A stretch of 64,000 nt of DNA from Phaseolus vulgaris (lineage: Eukaryota; Streptophyta; Magnoliopsida; Fabales; Fabaceae). The translations under genes and the position numbers were made by a program. Location of the stretch: NCBI RefSeq assembly GCF_000499845.2, contig NC_023751.2, positions 12,129,564-12,193,563 of the forward strand, read 5' to 3'. The first letter of the stretch is position 1. Each line of letters begins with the position of its first letter. Positions 11,888 to 24,034 of the stretch are shown here, one piece after another. Under the pieces are notes generated by a model. It saw nothing but the letters and a program-made list of their open reading frames with translations. It did no database searches and was not told the origin of the DNA.

Positions 11888-14800
11888 ATGAGTGCTCCGT
11901 CGCGAGAAGAGGAGTCGAAGGAGGACGAGAGAGACGAGGAGGCGAACCGGCTTCTAGAGGAAGCAGGAGCGGCATCATCATCATCATTGGGAGAAGATGT
12001 GGCATACGAAGCGGGGGAGAAGATCCTGGTGGCGGATTTCGATTTTGACACGGTGGACGATGCGACCGTTCCTCCTTTCTCATGGAAGAAGCTGTGGCTC
12101 TTCACTGGGCCTGGGTTCTTGATGAGCATAGCTTTTTTGGATCCGGGGAATCTTGAGGGGGATCTGCAGTCTGGGGCCATCGCGGGCTACTCGCTCCTCT
12201 GGCTCTTGATGTGGGCCACCTCCATGGGCCTCTTGATCCAGCTTTTGTCCGCCAGGGTCGGCGTCGCCACGGGCCGCCACCTCGCCGAGCTCTGCAGGGA
12301 TGAATATCCCCATTGGGCCCGCCTTGTGCTCTGGTTCATGGCCGAGCTGGCTCTGATTGGCGCCGACATTCAAGAGGTCATTGGAAGTGCCATCGCCATC
12401 CAAATTCTTAGCCGAGGCTTCTTCCCTCTCTGGGCAGGAGTTCTAATCACTGCTTCCGACTGGTATCCTTCCTTCTCGTTTCTAATTCCACTCGTTTAAC
12501 TCATGTTTCGATAAACTTTTTGTGTATACCCGAGGATAATAAGAAATTATCTCCTAGACTAAAATCAATGCATTTACCTCAACTTTTGGAGAGAGCCTTG
12601 CATTCAAAACTATTTTTAGTTGTTAGAAGAAATTTGATTCATTTTACCCTTTTATGTCGTTTTCCTATCAAAAAAAAGTTTATCCAAATTCTTGACGTTC
12701 GAATTCCACCGGTCAAGTTTTGAGGTGGTTTTTGTGATATTAAGCGGCTGTTTGTTAGGTTTTGGTTTCATGTTTTTTAATTCTATTTTTCCTGTTCAAA
12801 TTAGTTGCTCTACAAGTTTATTTTTAATTGATGCATTCACAATCTCATTTTAGTTCATGGAAAATTTTATTTTATTTTCTGTTCTTATTATTTTTTCTAT
12901 AAGTTTTATGTATCATTGTTTGTAGTGTATTGTTCCCTTTCATTAATTGCTTGCAAGCTTTCTACTTTTCATGTCAGAACGTGTTTTAACTGAAGTATAT
13001 TCTGTCTGTTGTTGAGCAGCTTTTTCTTTCTATTTCTTGAGAACTATGGAGTGAGGAAGTTGGAAGCTGCTTTTGCAGTTCTTATTGGTGTTATGGGTCT
13101 TTCTTTTGCCTGGATGTTTGCTGACGCAAGACCTAATGGACAAGAACTTTTAATGGGTAAGTTTCATGTGATGTTGTGGTTGAAATATCACTTTTCGATA
13201 TGACCCATGTGTTCTTTAATAGCTTTCCCTTCTCACTGGTGTTTCAGAAGTTAAAAGATAGCTAGCCTTTCATAGTCCATGGGTATAATATAACTGTGTT
13301 TGTTCCTTTTGTTAGGTATTTTGGTTCCGAGACTAAGCTCAAAAACAATTCGTCAAGCTGTGGGTGTTGTGGGTTGTGTCATCATGCCTCACAATGTATT
13401 CCTGCATTCTGCTTTGGTTCAATCAAGGAAGGTTGATCCTAAAAAGAAAGGTCGGGTACAGGAGGCTCTCAACTACTATTCAATTGAGTCTTCAGCTGCA
13501 CTTTCAATCTCCTTCATGATCAATCTATTTGTCACAACAGTTTTTGCTAAGGGTTTTTATGGAACAAAGCAGGCAAAACACATAGGACTGGTCAATGCAG
13601 GGCAGTATCTTGAACAAAAGTATGGAGGAGGAGTCTTCCCTATTCTTTATATATGGGGAATTGGGTTATTGGCAGCTGGCCAGAGCAGCACCATCACTGG
13701 CACATATGCTGGGCAATTCATAATGGGGGGCTTCCTCAACCTTCGTTTAAAGAAATGGATGAGAGCATTGATCACTCGAAGTTTTGCTATTGTGCCAACT
13801 ATAATTGTAGCTATAGTTTTTAATAGATCAGAAGCGTCCTTGGACATTTTGAATGAATGGCTCAATGTGCTTCAGTCCATGCAAATTCCCTTTGCTCTGA
13901 TTCCCCTCCTCACGTTGGTCTCCAAAGAGCAGGTCATGGGAACCTTTAGAGTTGGACCTGTTCTTGAGGTTAGTTAATCATCTCACTGTTCTTTCATTTT
14001 GTTGATTGTTAATTATAAGATCTACCTGAAGCAACTTTCCTCGTGGTTCAAAGTTATGTTTCAGTAAGCGAACAAAAGTAAAGCTGTCCAATGTTTTTGC
14101 TTTGTGTCTGCGGCTATAAATATATATTTTTCTGTAGTTAAGGATGGTTGTCTGTGAGGTTTGACAGCCAGAGCCCAATCTGATTATGAAATCTAGAGTT
14201 ATTTAAGATGTATGTTGGTTATTCAATAACAATCTATACCTGTTTGCTGGGTAAAACTAGAAATAGATCTGCAGTTATACTTAAGAGAGTGATGCATGGT
14301 TGATGCCTGATGTTTCTCTATAGTTGCTTCTATACCCTTTCTTGTTTTGCTGCTTAGATGCATTTGGTTTCAATGATTTTCATGTGAAGGTGAATGTAAA
14401 AATATATGTCAATTCTCCAGTTGAATTTCTGCAGAAGAAATGATCAGCAAATATTAATTTAAGTTACTTCGAAGATCTGTTTCTGTGAAGTGTAATGTGA
14501 AGATGTTTTGAATTTCAGTTCATTCTTCTATAGGGAAAAATAGAAAAATTATACAACTCCTTGCTTGAGTTCATGGAGTCCTAAAGTTTTAAGGAATTGA
14601 CTCTTAACTGTAAGGAAAATTATTGCTACACATTGACTTCGATTTACATAACTATCGTATGGTTTACATTAAAATCCTGCACAAGGATTTGTTCCCATAC
14701 AAGATTCACATTCTCGTGGCCCTCTTTGTGGGAATTAGGTTGATGTAGAAGTAATTTAAGGAAAAACGATGAGCAAAAATACCATATTCATTAAGTATAC

Positions 14801-15089
14801 TGATTTCAAGATTACAAAATCTTCTCTATTTTTTCCATACTAATGTTTACTTATTTTATACTTGTAGAGAGTAGCATGGACTGTTGCTGGACTGATAATA
14901 GTGATTAATGGGTATCTCTTGTTAGATTTCTTCATTTCTGAGGTGAATGGCATTTTGCTTGGTCTTTTAGCGTGCTCCTGCACGACAGCATATATTGCGT
15001 TCATTGTATATTTGGTTTCACAGAGCGGTATTCTTCCTTCCGCATGGGTTAAGCGTCTTCCCAAGGGATTTTCTTCAACTGGGAATTAA
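11888..15089 (+). CDS. NRAMP: NRAMP divalent metal transporter
   Basis: Four exons: 11888-12462, 13020-13156, 13316-13968 and 14868-15089 (1587 nt, 528 aa). NRAMP proteins move Fe2+, Mn2+ and related metals with protons across plant membranes. The metal-site motifs are intact: DPGN in TM1 (residues 85-88) and MPHN in TM6 (about 261-264). The family transport signature is present in exon 3 ([20 protein letters not shown]). The acidic N-terminus holds EEANRLLEE, a possible dileucine sorting signal of the kind that sends NRAMP3/4 to the vacuole. The four-exon layout and sequence fit the Arabidopsis NRAMP2-5 subgroup rather than NRAMP1/6. The start is the ATG in AGAATGAGT; no upstream ATG in frame was seen. 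Exon 1 is notably GC-rich. The last intron is ~900 bp. Localisation (vacuole or trans-Golgi) cannot be settled from sequence. Confidence 0.95.
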
Positions 15090-17665
15090 TTCAACAAAAT
15101 TCACACTCTGATGAAACACATGGAAATAGTACGGCAAACTTCTGCTTGACAATTTTGCATGAGTTTTGCTTCATACACCATAAACTTTATAGAGTTTCTC
15201 TAGCCATGCAACCTGGATTAAAGAGAATACAAGGTCAGATAGGGGGAAACACCTAGTTTTAACTGCACTTCAATTTTGCAATAGCCTTACAGCGTTTACC
15301 TTCCATGTGCAACAAGATGGATATACCTTCAGTATGGAAGACGTGGAGAGAGCATCATTACAGCTTGCAGGATAGATTATAGATTTACCGCACTACATAC
15401 CTGCCATTCTTTTTCTAACAAGTTGTGAATTGCTCCATTATTCTTTGATGTATACAGTTTGTATTTAACTTGGAACTGGCACATGTTCCTTTCATGAAGG
15501 AACACAAAGTACATTCTACCTGCTGAGGGTAGAAAGGTAATCAAGGCAGCAGACATAAGTTGTAGGGAATACTCAATTGTAAGATCTGGAGTACATTTGT
15601 TTTACTATTTTTATGTTTTCTGGTTAGTTGATCTCACTCACCTTAAGTGAAGGTGCTACTCAGTTGCTGAGCAACACACTAGCAAACTGTTAGAGCCTTA
15701 ATCTGATTAGGATATAGTTAATAGGTTACTTTTTAGTTGAAAAGTAAAAGGTGCTAAACCAATTTGATGAATTACTTGTTGAATATATGTAAAAGAACTC
15801 ATTTCTTTTATTGCTATCCATCTTTCACTCAATTTTGAATAAAAAATATTTTAGGTAACCATTTCATTTTTTTTTCCACTAGTTTCTTCTTTTACTAAAT
15901 AACTAATTTCTTTGGTGGAATCTACCTCAGACTTTATTTTAGAAAGACTAGAGCTTGAATTGGCTCGAGTAGTTTCCTAGAGTTACGAACAACACTTGAG
16001 CACGAAAGTCACCTATTCCCAAGGTCATGCATTCACTGGGTACATAAACTCTCATTGATGAAGGTTTTAAAATAATCTGACACAAAATCTTGTGTTTTAA
16101 TAATAAAATTAATTTTTGATATCAATATGCCTTTTAAATATTGATATCAAAGTAATATTTAATTCTTTTTCCATAGCCTCTATTTGCTTCAAGGGTTCTA
16201 GTGTTGTAGAAGAAGGATGTGAGGAATGTCTATAATTTTGATTAAGGGATATGCCGGTAAGGGAGAGAGTGGATTCGTGTGTATAGAAATTTTACTTTTC
16301 CTTCTCATGTGTAAAGATTGGAAAGGGAAACCACCACATAGGATGGTGGTGTTTTTTCATTTTATCCTTACTTTTTTCTTTGTCATTCATGCAATAATAT
16401 ATAGAATAATACCTTTTGTTTCTATTATTTTTCGATTATATTGTATGATATTTTATATTTTGTTCTATATATTTTTTTTATAAATAAATTTGTTGTACAA
16501 TTCACTCTACATATAATATTTTTTTATTATAAAATTTCTGTATAATTATGTATTTACATACAATCTAATTCAATGAAAAGAAAAGATTTTCAAAATGTAT
16601 AAATAAATATAATGGTAAATTTTTGTATGCTTAGATAATATTATTTTTACAATTTTTTTCATGTTTCAACAATATTAAATAACTTGTATTTTTTTCGAAA
16701 ATAATTATTTAATAGTACCAAAATAAATTATTCCATGGTACTAAAGATAATTTATAATATTTTAATTAACTCAATCTACACAAAATACTTCATATTTTAT
16801 TATTAAGATATTTTTAAATACAAAGGTAAATTTGTAAACTTATATTTTACACATTTTAAACAAATCGAAAAAATCTTCTCAGAACCACCATATTACTCAC
16901 CAACTTCAATCAACTTTTCTCACAAATTCACTCTAATATATCAAAATTTAAACACACTCACTTTCTTCACAATTTTCTCTCAAATCCTCATTCATCTATT
17001 CCATCAAATCATCACACATCCCCTCCCCAATTCAAACACAATATTTAATAGATAATGTTATTGTTTATGTTATGGCAAAGTGGATTTTGAATTGTGTGAA
17101 ACTTTTGTGATTTACAATTTCTTCTTGGTTCACTTAGCATCTTATGCAACTTCAAACATGTTGACCCAATTATACATCAACACTATCTAGAACTTTAACA
17201 TTAGCATTTTCACCATCTTAACTCTAATCACATTCATTATGTTTTTCAGTAATAACAAAAGGGGATAATGGAGATGTTCTAGTATTCTTTTCCACACATT
17301 TGACATTTGTAAGGAGTTGTGTCCCTTCTAAGATTTGTTCGATTAGAATTCTCATATGACTTTCTTAACTCTTTGGTTGTTCATACATCTTTTTGTACTA
17401 TGGTAGCATGATTTCATCATATTCAATTTTAAGCCACATGACCTTAACTCACCTTAGTTTTTGTTTCCACAACCACAAAGGCTATTGTCATGTACTGAAC
17501 TGGTCATTCGGATCTCTAATAACAACAACTAGAAATTACTCACTAAACTTTGTTTTTAGGTGACTCCTATCAACCCCAATCAACGGTGGAATGTAGACTT
17601 AGGATGTGTTTGATTCAAGGTGAGTTCTCTACACGAGGATGGAAAAGAGTGGATGATTTGTGTTT
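15090..17665. other. NRAMP 3' flank and intergenic DNA
   Basis: Positions 15090 to about 15850 probably include the NRAMP 3' UTR; AATAAA-type signals occur near 15835. After that no gene is supported. An open frame of 85 codons at 16226-16483 is low-complexity and rich in F/I. The rest is AT-rich. Confidence 0.4.
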
Positions 17666-17905
17666 AGGAAATTGAGCCGATTTGGCAACTGAGCCACAAA
17701 ATAGCAAGAGGGCAAACAAAGTAACAAAAAAAATATTCATTTCATTTTTAGAAATCAAATTATTTATAATTTGAAACAAATTCCGAAATTCCAAACTACC
17801 CTGTATCCAATAAATACCTAAAATTCTCAATAATAATCCAAAATCCCCTACACGATTAGTTACAAATGCTTTTTGAAAAGCATTTGCCGCAATAGGACGG
17901 GTGAA
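17666..17905 (-). pseudogene. ndhF: Plastid ndhF fragment in nuclear DNA (NUPT)
   Basis: About 80 codons on the minus strand match the plastid NADH dehydrogenase-like subunit 5: [20 protein letters not shown], then DFGLLL.ILG.YWI.GS.EF, and [17 protein letters not shown]. The match starts and stops abruptly inside the protein, and the flanking DNA is ordinary nuclear AT-rich sequence. This is a short nuclear insertion of plastid DNA. The piece has substitutions (for example [11 protein letters not shown], where the plastid form has GILGLYWITGS), so it is not recent. It has no function as a gene. Confidence 0.85.
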
Positions 17906-18904
17906 ATCCAAACACATGTAGAAACTACTTAGTTAGAGTTGTAAAGTGAGTGACTGACATTTCCAATTTATTTACACATGTATTTGTCACACAACTTCAC
18001 CTTAACTCTACTTCATATGACCACAATTGTGAAAACTATTTCATTTCATTACATACTACTCTATCTTTTGTAATTAACTTAACATTTTTAGTCTTGCAAA
18101 TTATAATCCTTGTAGAACAATTAGATATGAACTTACCAATTATATCATTGTAGAACAATTACATATGAACTCACCAATTAAATCCTTGAATGTCATCTCT
18201 ACAATTGTTACTTCTTATTTTGTTGAGTAGAATTTCATCCACTCACTTATAATTGACACTTGTGTTATTGAAAACCCTACCACGTGTTATTTAGCAGAAT
18301 TATATACCTAGTTTACATTAAGTCAAGAAAAAGTATTTCTTTTCTTAGAAAATAAAATAAGTATTTTTTTCTCTTAGAAAATAAGCTAGACTAGAACCTA
18401 TATTAAACATATTTAGTTAGAAAATGTTAAACTATGAATATTATTATTTTTTAAATTTTAACCTGTCAATTTATTTTGAAAAATATACATAAATATTTAT
18501 TATTATTATTATTATTATTATTTTAAATATATTATAACATATAAACTATATTTATTTTCTTTTTAAATGTTAAACATATTCATCTATAAAGTATACACAC
18601 TTTTAGTTAATTTTATTGAAATATAAATTTATGTCTCATTTAGATTACTTATTACATAATCCGCTTTTGAACAAGTTACACTAATGTAGTATTAAACTTT
18701 TTTTTAAATATAAAACTTTCAAGTTGGGCATCACTATACAACTTGACATTCTAGCTAGACTGACATCCCAAGTAACAACAATTATCTACCATCACATGAA
18801 AAAAGTATTATTAAAAGAGAAAAGATAAAGAAAGAAAATATGAAAAATATATATGGAAAATTAGACTAAAACTCATACGTTAACGACATATACATTTTCA
18901 TAAA
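17906..18904. other. AT-rich intergenic DNA
   Basis: No gene is seen. There is an (ATT)n microsatellite near 18497-18525, and a repeated ATTGTAGAACAATTA-type motif at about 18110-18165. Confidence 0.4.
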
Positions 18905-19415
18905 GAACTTTAAGAATAGACTAAATGGAAGCCTATTATACCAATGAAATGAGCCTCTATGAATAAATCATAAGTTAGCAAACATATGCGCACACACATT
19001 CCCTTCACAAAAGATATGAGTAACCATAAACCTTATTTTCCCACAGTAATTAAGACAAGTGTTACACCGATTACGAAGTATCCACGGAACCTTAGTCCTA
19101 GCAGTAAATGCAACACTAACCAAGGCAGAATCACATTCAAGTCATACATTAGTAATACTCATCTTTTGAGTTTCCTCCACAACATATATAACTCCATAAA
19201 ACTCAACAACTAAAACAATTTGAACGTCAATAAACGCAGAAAAATCACCAATAAACTCTCTCATACTCTCACGAAAAATACCTTCACACTAGTAACAAGA
19301 CCAAGATAACCCATAGTCGTATCATTAATGTTATTTTTAACACAGTCTAGTAAAGAAAACTCTCATCTAACTGGAAGAGGATGAAGAACTTTACCACCAT
19401 GATAAGTTAGATGTT
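18905..19415 (-). pseudogene. Decayed LINE RNase H-like domain
   Basis: Read on the minus strand, this DNA encodes pieces of the RNase H-like domain found at the C-terminus of plant non-LTR retrotransposons and their domesticated relatives. The recognisable pieces are EFYGVIYVVEE, ECDSALVSVAFTARTKVPWI, NTCLNYCGKIRF and VTHIFCEGNVCAHMFANL. Several stops (for example just before ECDS and after FANL) and frame shifts near 19290-19330 interrupt it. No reverse transcriptase or poly-A end was found nearby. It is a relic. Confidence 0.75.
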
Positions 19416-19862
19416 TAACATACATATATTTTACCTTTATCTTCATGTTAAACTATTATAAAGTAAGTCTTTATACATATTTGTAAGTCACACCTGTATT
19501 TTTTTACATCTTCGGTCAAATTTTAAAATTGTCTTCATAGGTAAAAAATGTTTTTAGACCTTATACTTTAACTAAGAAAATATGGAAATAAAAATATGAA
19601 AATAAAACTTATGTCATTGAGGAATATTGTTTCAACTTTTATCAATGTTGTGTTGGCTTCTTGTTAAGTAATATACAACTAATTTTTTTAAAAAAAATAC
19701 AAAGTAACTATTATAGAAACAATTTACAAAAGGAGTTTATAAAGTGTGAAATTTTGAACAAGAAGGTGAGAAAAATTCTAGTTCATAAAACCATATTATT
19801 AAATTATTATGTCTTGTAAATATTTGAAGTAATTATGAGATCATTAAAAAAAATTTAATTTA

Positions 19863-20241
19863 TATCACTACAAGAAAATCATAAAATATAAACCAATTTT
19901 ATAGACAAAAAATAATTAGTTGCTATAGTAACTAAATTAGAGACCATTACTAACCAAATTTTTGGTTTCTAAATTAGTTTATATTATTGTTAAATGGTTT
20001 CTAAATTGATATTTAATTAACAACCAAAGTTTTTGCTACCAATTTAGAATCTAAATAATTGGTAGTTAAAACCTTGGTAGGTAATTAGATATCAATTTAG
20101 AAATTATCTAACAATAATAGAAACTAATTTAGAAACCAACCAAAAATATTTTTAGTTTCTAAAATGGTCTGTCATTTAGTTACTATTGCAACTAATTATT
20201 TTTTGTCTTGGTTTCTATTTCATGATTTTCTTGTAATGTAT
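19863..20241. mobile_element. CACTA-type MITE, copy 1
   Basis: The element runs 19866-20238, with TAT on both sides (19863-19865 and 20239-20241) as a 3-bp target duplication. It begins CACTACAAGAAAATCATAAA and ends TTTCATGATTTTCTTGTAAT plus G; the last bases have drifted from GTAGTG. Nearly the whole element is a long inverted repeat (GGTTTCTAAATTAGTTT and its complement), so RNA from it would form one large hairpin. It carries no coding sequence. Confidence 0.85.
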
Positions 20242-22712
20242 ATACGGAAGATTGTATCCTATAAATTTATTTATTTATTTCACTCACTTATTATAAATGT
20301 TATTTTTCACTTTATATGTTTCTTATATTCCAAAATAAACTTTCATGTTAAGTTTGTTAAATAATTTAAATTTTTTCCCTTCAAAGCACCATTTAAATGG
20401 TAAATAAATTTGTAAGAAAAAATATTTCCAAGACCATGTTTATATAAATAAAAGTAATATAAGACGTGTGAGAAAGTAAAATTAATTAAAAGTATACTTT
20501 TTTTATAATACTTCAATATGTACTTTTAAATATTTGTAAATAACTACAGATTTATTTTTTAAAATATATTTAAAATCACAAAAAATTTAAATTTAACACG
20601 CAAACAAGGCACATTTTTTTCTATCTTTAACTAATAAAAAGTATGATTATAAACATTCGAGATTTGAATGTTTAAATTCATAAGTATATATTAGTTATTT
20701 AGCAATATATTTATACAATAATGTTTTCTCATATGTTACATGACAGCGAATCAAAATTATTTCTAGTAAGAAAATTAACATTTTATACTTTTAATCCATT
20801 GGACATGGATAGTTATATTACTTAATATAATTATAATCAATAGTTTTCATTATTTCAACATTCAAATTGTTAAAACAAAAAAAAATTGATAGTTTAAATA
20901 AAACACATGTATGAGATTTTTTTTTTAATTCTATTTCTAAATAGCGGTTCAATTTTTCTTCCCATGAAAAATAAATTATATTGATTAAGATAATAATAAC
21001 TAGGATAATTTCATAATTTGAATATTCATATTGACAACAACATAATATTTCTTATTTAAATGGAGAACTTTTCAATATCTATTTTGATTTCGTAGCATAA
21101 ATAATGTATAATAATAATTTAATATAAGTTATAAAATAAAAATCACATTTAAATCATAATATAATATATTTTTGTTTTGGATAAATTACTTTTTATTTAT
21201 TTATGGGGTCCAATCTGCAGTCTCTATTTTTTTTTCTAGTTGTGGCTCCAAATCCAATTAATTCAACGATTTCCCGAAAAAAATGTAAAGTTCAGTAGAA
21301 TATTAATAACGGTATCATAAAAATAAATACTAATTATAGTTTATAATTAGTTATAATTTAGGTGAATCCAAAAAAACAACAGAAAATTGGTGGAAGAAAC
21401 CTACACCCTTAAGGGATGAACAATAAAACCAGAATTATAAATAATATAGAAAAAAAAAAACTTAATAGAGCTCACTCTTGATACTATACTCAGTGGTAAC
21501 ATCAAATACTTTAACCCTATTTAGTATGTTGATTTTGCTTTATATAAATGAGATCTAAAATAAATTTAAATTAATAAAACTTTTTTTTGTATATATATAA
21601 ATAATTAAAATAAATTTGTAATCTACTCGTAAATTTTTAAATAAACATTGTTTAATAGTAAAATAGTGAACCGCCACTATAATTTGGCATTTCTATATAA
21701 TATTCATGTATCTATTTCATTATTTACACCAAATTTATTTATTATAAATTAAACAATAATTATTTTTTAAGAAACTAACTCTTTTAAAGTGAATATAAAA
21801 TGTGTTCAATTATTTATTAAATATATTAATTAAACATATGTATACTAAACATTATAACTAGTAGAAGATCTTGTTAGTCACTTTTTGGACATTAGTTATG
21901 TAACACCCAAAAAAAAATACAACTAACTATTACAATAGAAGTTCTAACGATTTTCATACAAATTTGGATTTTTTCAAAATATTCTTATTACAAGATTATG
22001 GCTCATAAGAATACAAATATTTACATACAATATAAGGGTTAAAACACCATAAAGCCTTCCAAGACCTCCTACATCTGTATGATTATCTGCTTGTATACGT
22101 ATTACAATCATCGCAGTTCAAACACAACAAGAAAAACAAGAGTAAGCTAGTGAAAAAAAAATTATAATATACACAATTAAATCAAAAGAGAAAATCAAAT
22201 TACAAGGATCAATTTCTCAATTATTCAATCTTCTTCAAATCCCAGCATAAACACAATCACATAAATCTCACATGGATCTACACATCCAAGATATTCAACA
22301 AACATAATAACATCTGACGCCTTCCAGAAGACTTGTATTAAGTAAGTCTTACCAAAGTCTAACACCTGATCCAAAGATTACCAGCGAATCCAAGGATCAG
22401 GGTAAGTTCAATACAACTCAAACCGTGCATCTCATATGTCACGGTGTGCATGAACTCTCCCATTAACTTCTCACCACCTGATATCTTAGTCTATGTGACT
22501 TAGATCATCATAAGCTCGAAGATCTCCGTTACCACATAGGCATCAATACTTAATACACAATAAACATCAGTCCATACATTATCCAAAATGTATGAATTCA
22601 ATTCCATATCATTTTCATCATACAATATCATCCAAAACACGATTCACAACATTCAAAAGTCTATTTAACATAAAAATAACATTTAAATACTAAACCATCA
22701 AAATCTAATATT
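20242..22712. other. AT-rich intergenic DNA with possible retroelement pieces
   Basis: No gene is supported. Positions 21885-22600 are richer in GC and start near TGTAACACCC, a common start for plant LTRs. They contain coding-unlike, moderately complex DNA. I could not find the matching end, so this is at most a fragment of an LTR element. Confidence 0.3.
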
Positions 22713-24034
22713 TCTACAAAAAAAAAACAATTTATTTACGGTAGAATTCCATAGATAATGTATCCATAGGTAATTTAATATACTTTATTTTTAAAATTTT
22801 AATTTACAAATATTATTTTATGCCAATTATAATTAAAGTTAAAACTAAACTGCAACAAGTGGTACTCAAAGCCAAGTACCTTGAGAAATGTGCAAAGAAG
22901 CTTTAACCATTACATCAGTCAAGTTTTATTGTCATGTTATGATTATTATTATACTTATTAGTATGATTATCAATATTAATATAATTAATAAAATAAAAAT
23001 TAATAATATTATTCATATATTAATTATTAAATATTCTTAATATTATTAAATATTCTTCTATACCTATATATAAAGGGGATTTCCCATTATAACCGCTTTT
23101 TGGTGTACACAATGTTCTTTCAATTCTACCCTTATTTAATATATATCATTTTATTAATACAATAAAGTATTTTGTCACTTCATATGAATTATTTTTTTAA
23201 ATTAATATTAATGTACAATTTTTGTATGACTCCCCCACTCTTTTCTTAATTTCTTATTTTAAGGCAACAACATAGAGAAAGAGAGAGGATACTCTCACAC
23301 ATTTCCACATCAAATCTCACATATCAAATAAAATAACCTCCATTTTTAATCATTTTATGCCCTTCATTTTTTGTTTTTCAATTTTGACTCATCTAAAATT
23401 ATTTTTGTATGTATATTAAATTTCTATTATCATAAAAATTGAGTAAAAGAGAAAAATGTGAATACAGGTGCATTTGCGCTTGTGTTTCCTCTAGTATTAA
23501 TAATATTAGTAAATATTATTAATTATTATTTATTATTATTTATTATTAATTTTTTTAAATATTATTAATATAATACTAATTATATTATTTATATTATTAT
23601 ATTTATATTATTAATTTATAATATTAACAATATGTATACTTATTAGTTATGATTATTGTTATTTATTATTATTATTTATGAATATTAATTATGATTTTAT
23701 AATTATTCATATTATAATAATATTTTTAATATTATGTATATATTTATTATGATAATAATTGGTAGATAATAGAGATTTGTCGGTGATGATAGTTTGTAGG
23801 TAATAGTTGGTAAGTAATAGAGATTCGTGAATAAAAGTTGATAGGTAATAAAATCCGTAGATAATAGTTGGTAGGTAATGTTGATTTACCCATGAATTCA
23901 AAATATGTGGGTAAATGTAATATCCGTAGGTAATGTTGTTCGTGAGTAATATCCATAGGTAATGTAGAATTTACCTACGGGTTCAGATCTGTACATAAAA
24001 ATCTGTAGATAATAATGATTTTTTTTTGTAGTGT
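22713..24034. repeat. Possible MITE-like element with TTACCTACGG repeats
   Basis: The left end, CTACAAAAAAAAAACAATTT, is roughly the reverse complement of the right end, which finishes GATTTTTTTTTGTAG near 24033. Just inside both ends are copies of a GATAATGT/TACCTACGG motif. The right part (23760-23990) repeats GGTAGGTAATA/GATAATAG units many times in varied form. The centre has long (ATT)n-like DNA (23500-23700). There is no coding capacity. The borders and the class (CACTA-like) are inferred from the TGTAGTG-type end. Confidence 0.45.

Noticed and set aside
12080..12403. 107-codon minus-strand frame
   Set aside because: Shadow of the GC-rich NRAMP exon 1 on the other strand; no splice or family support.
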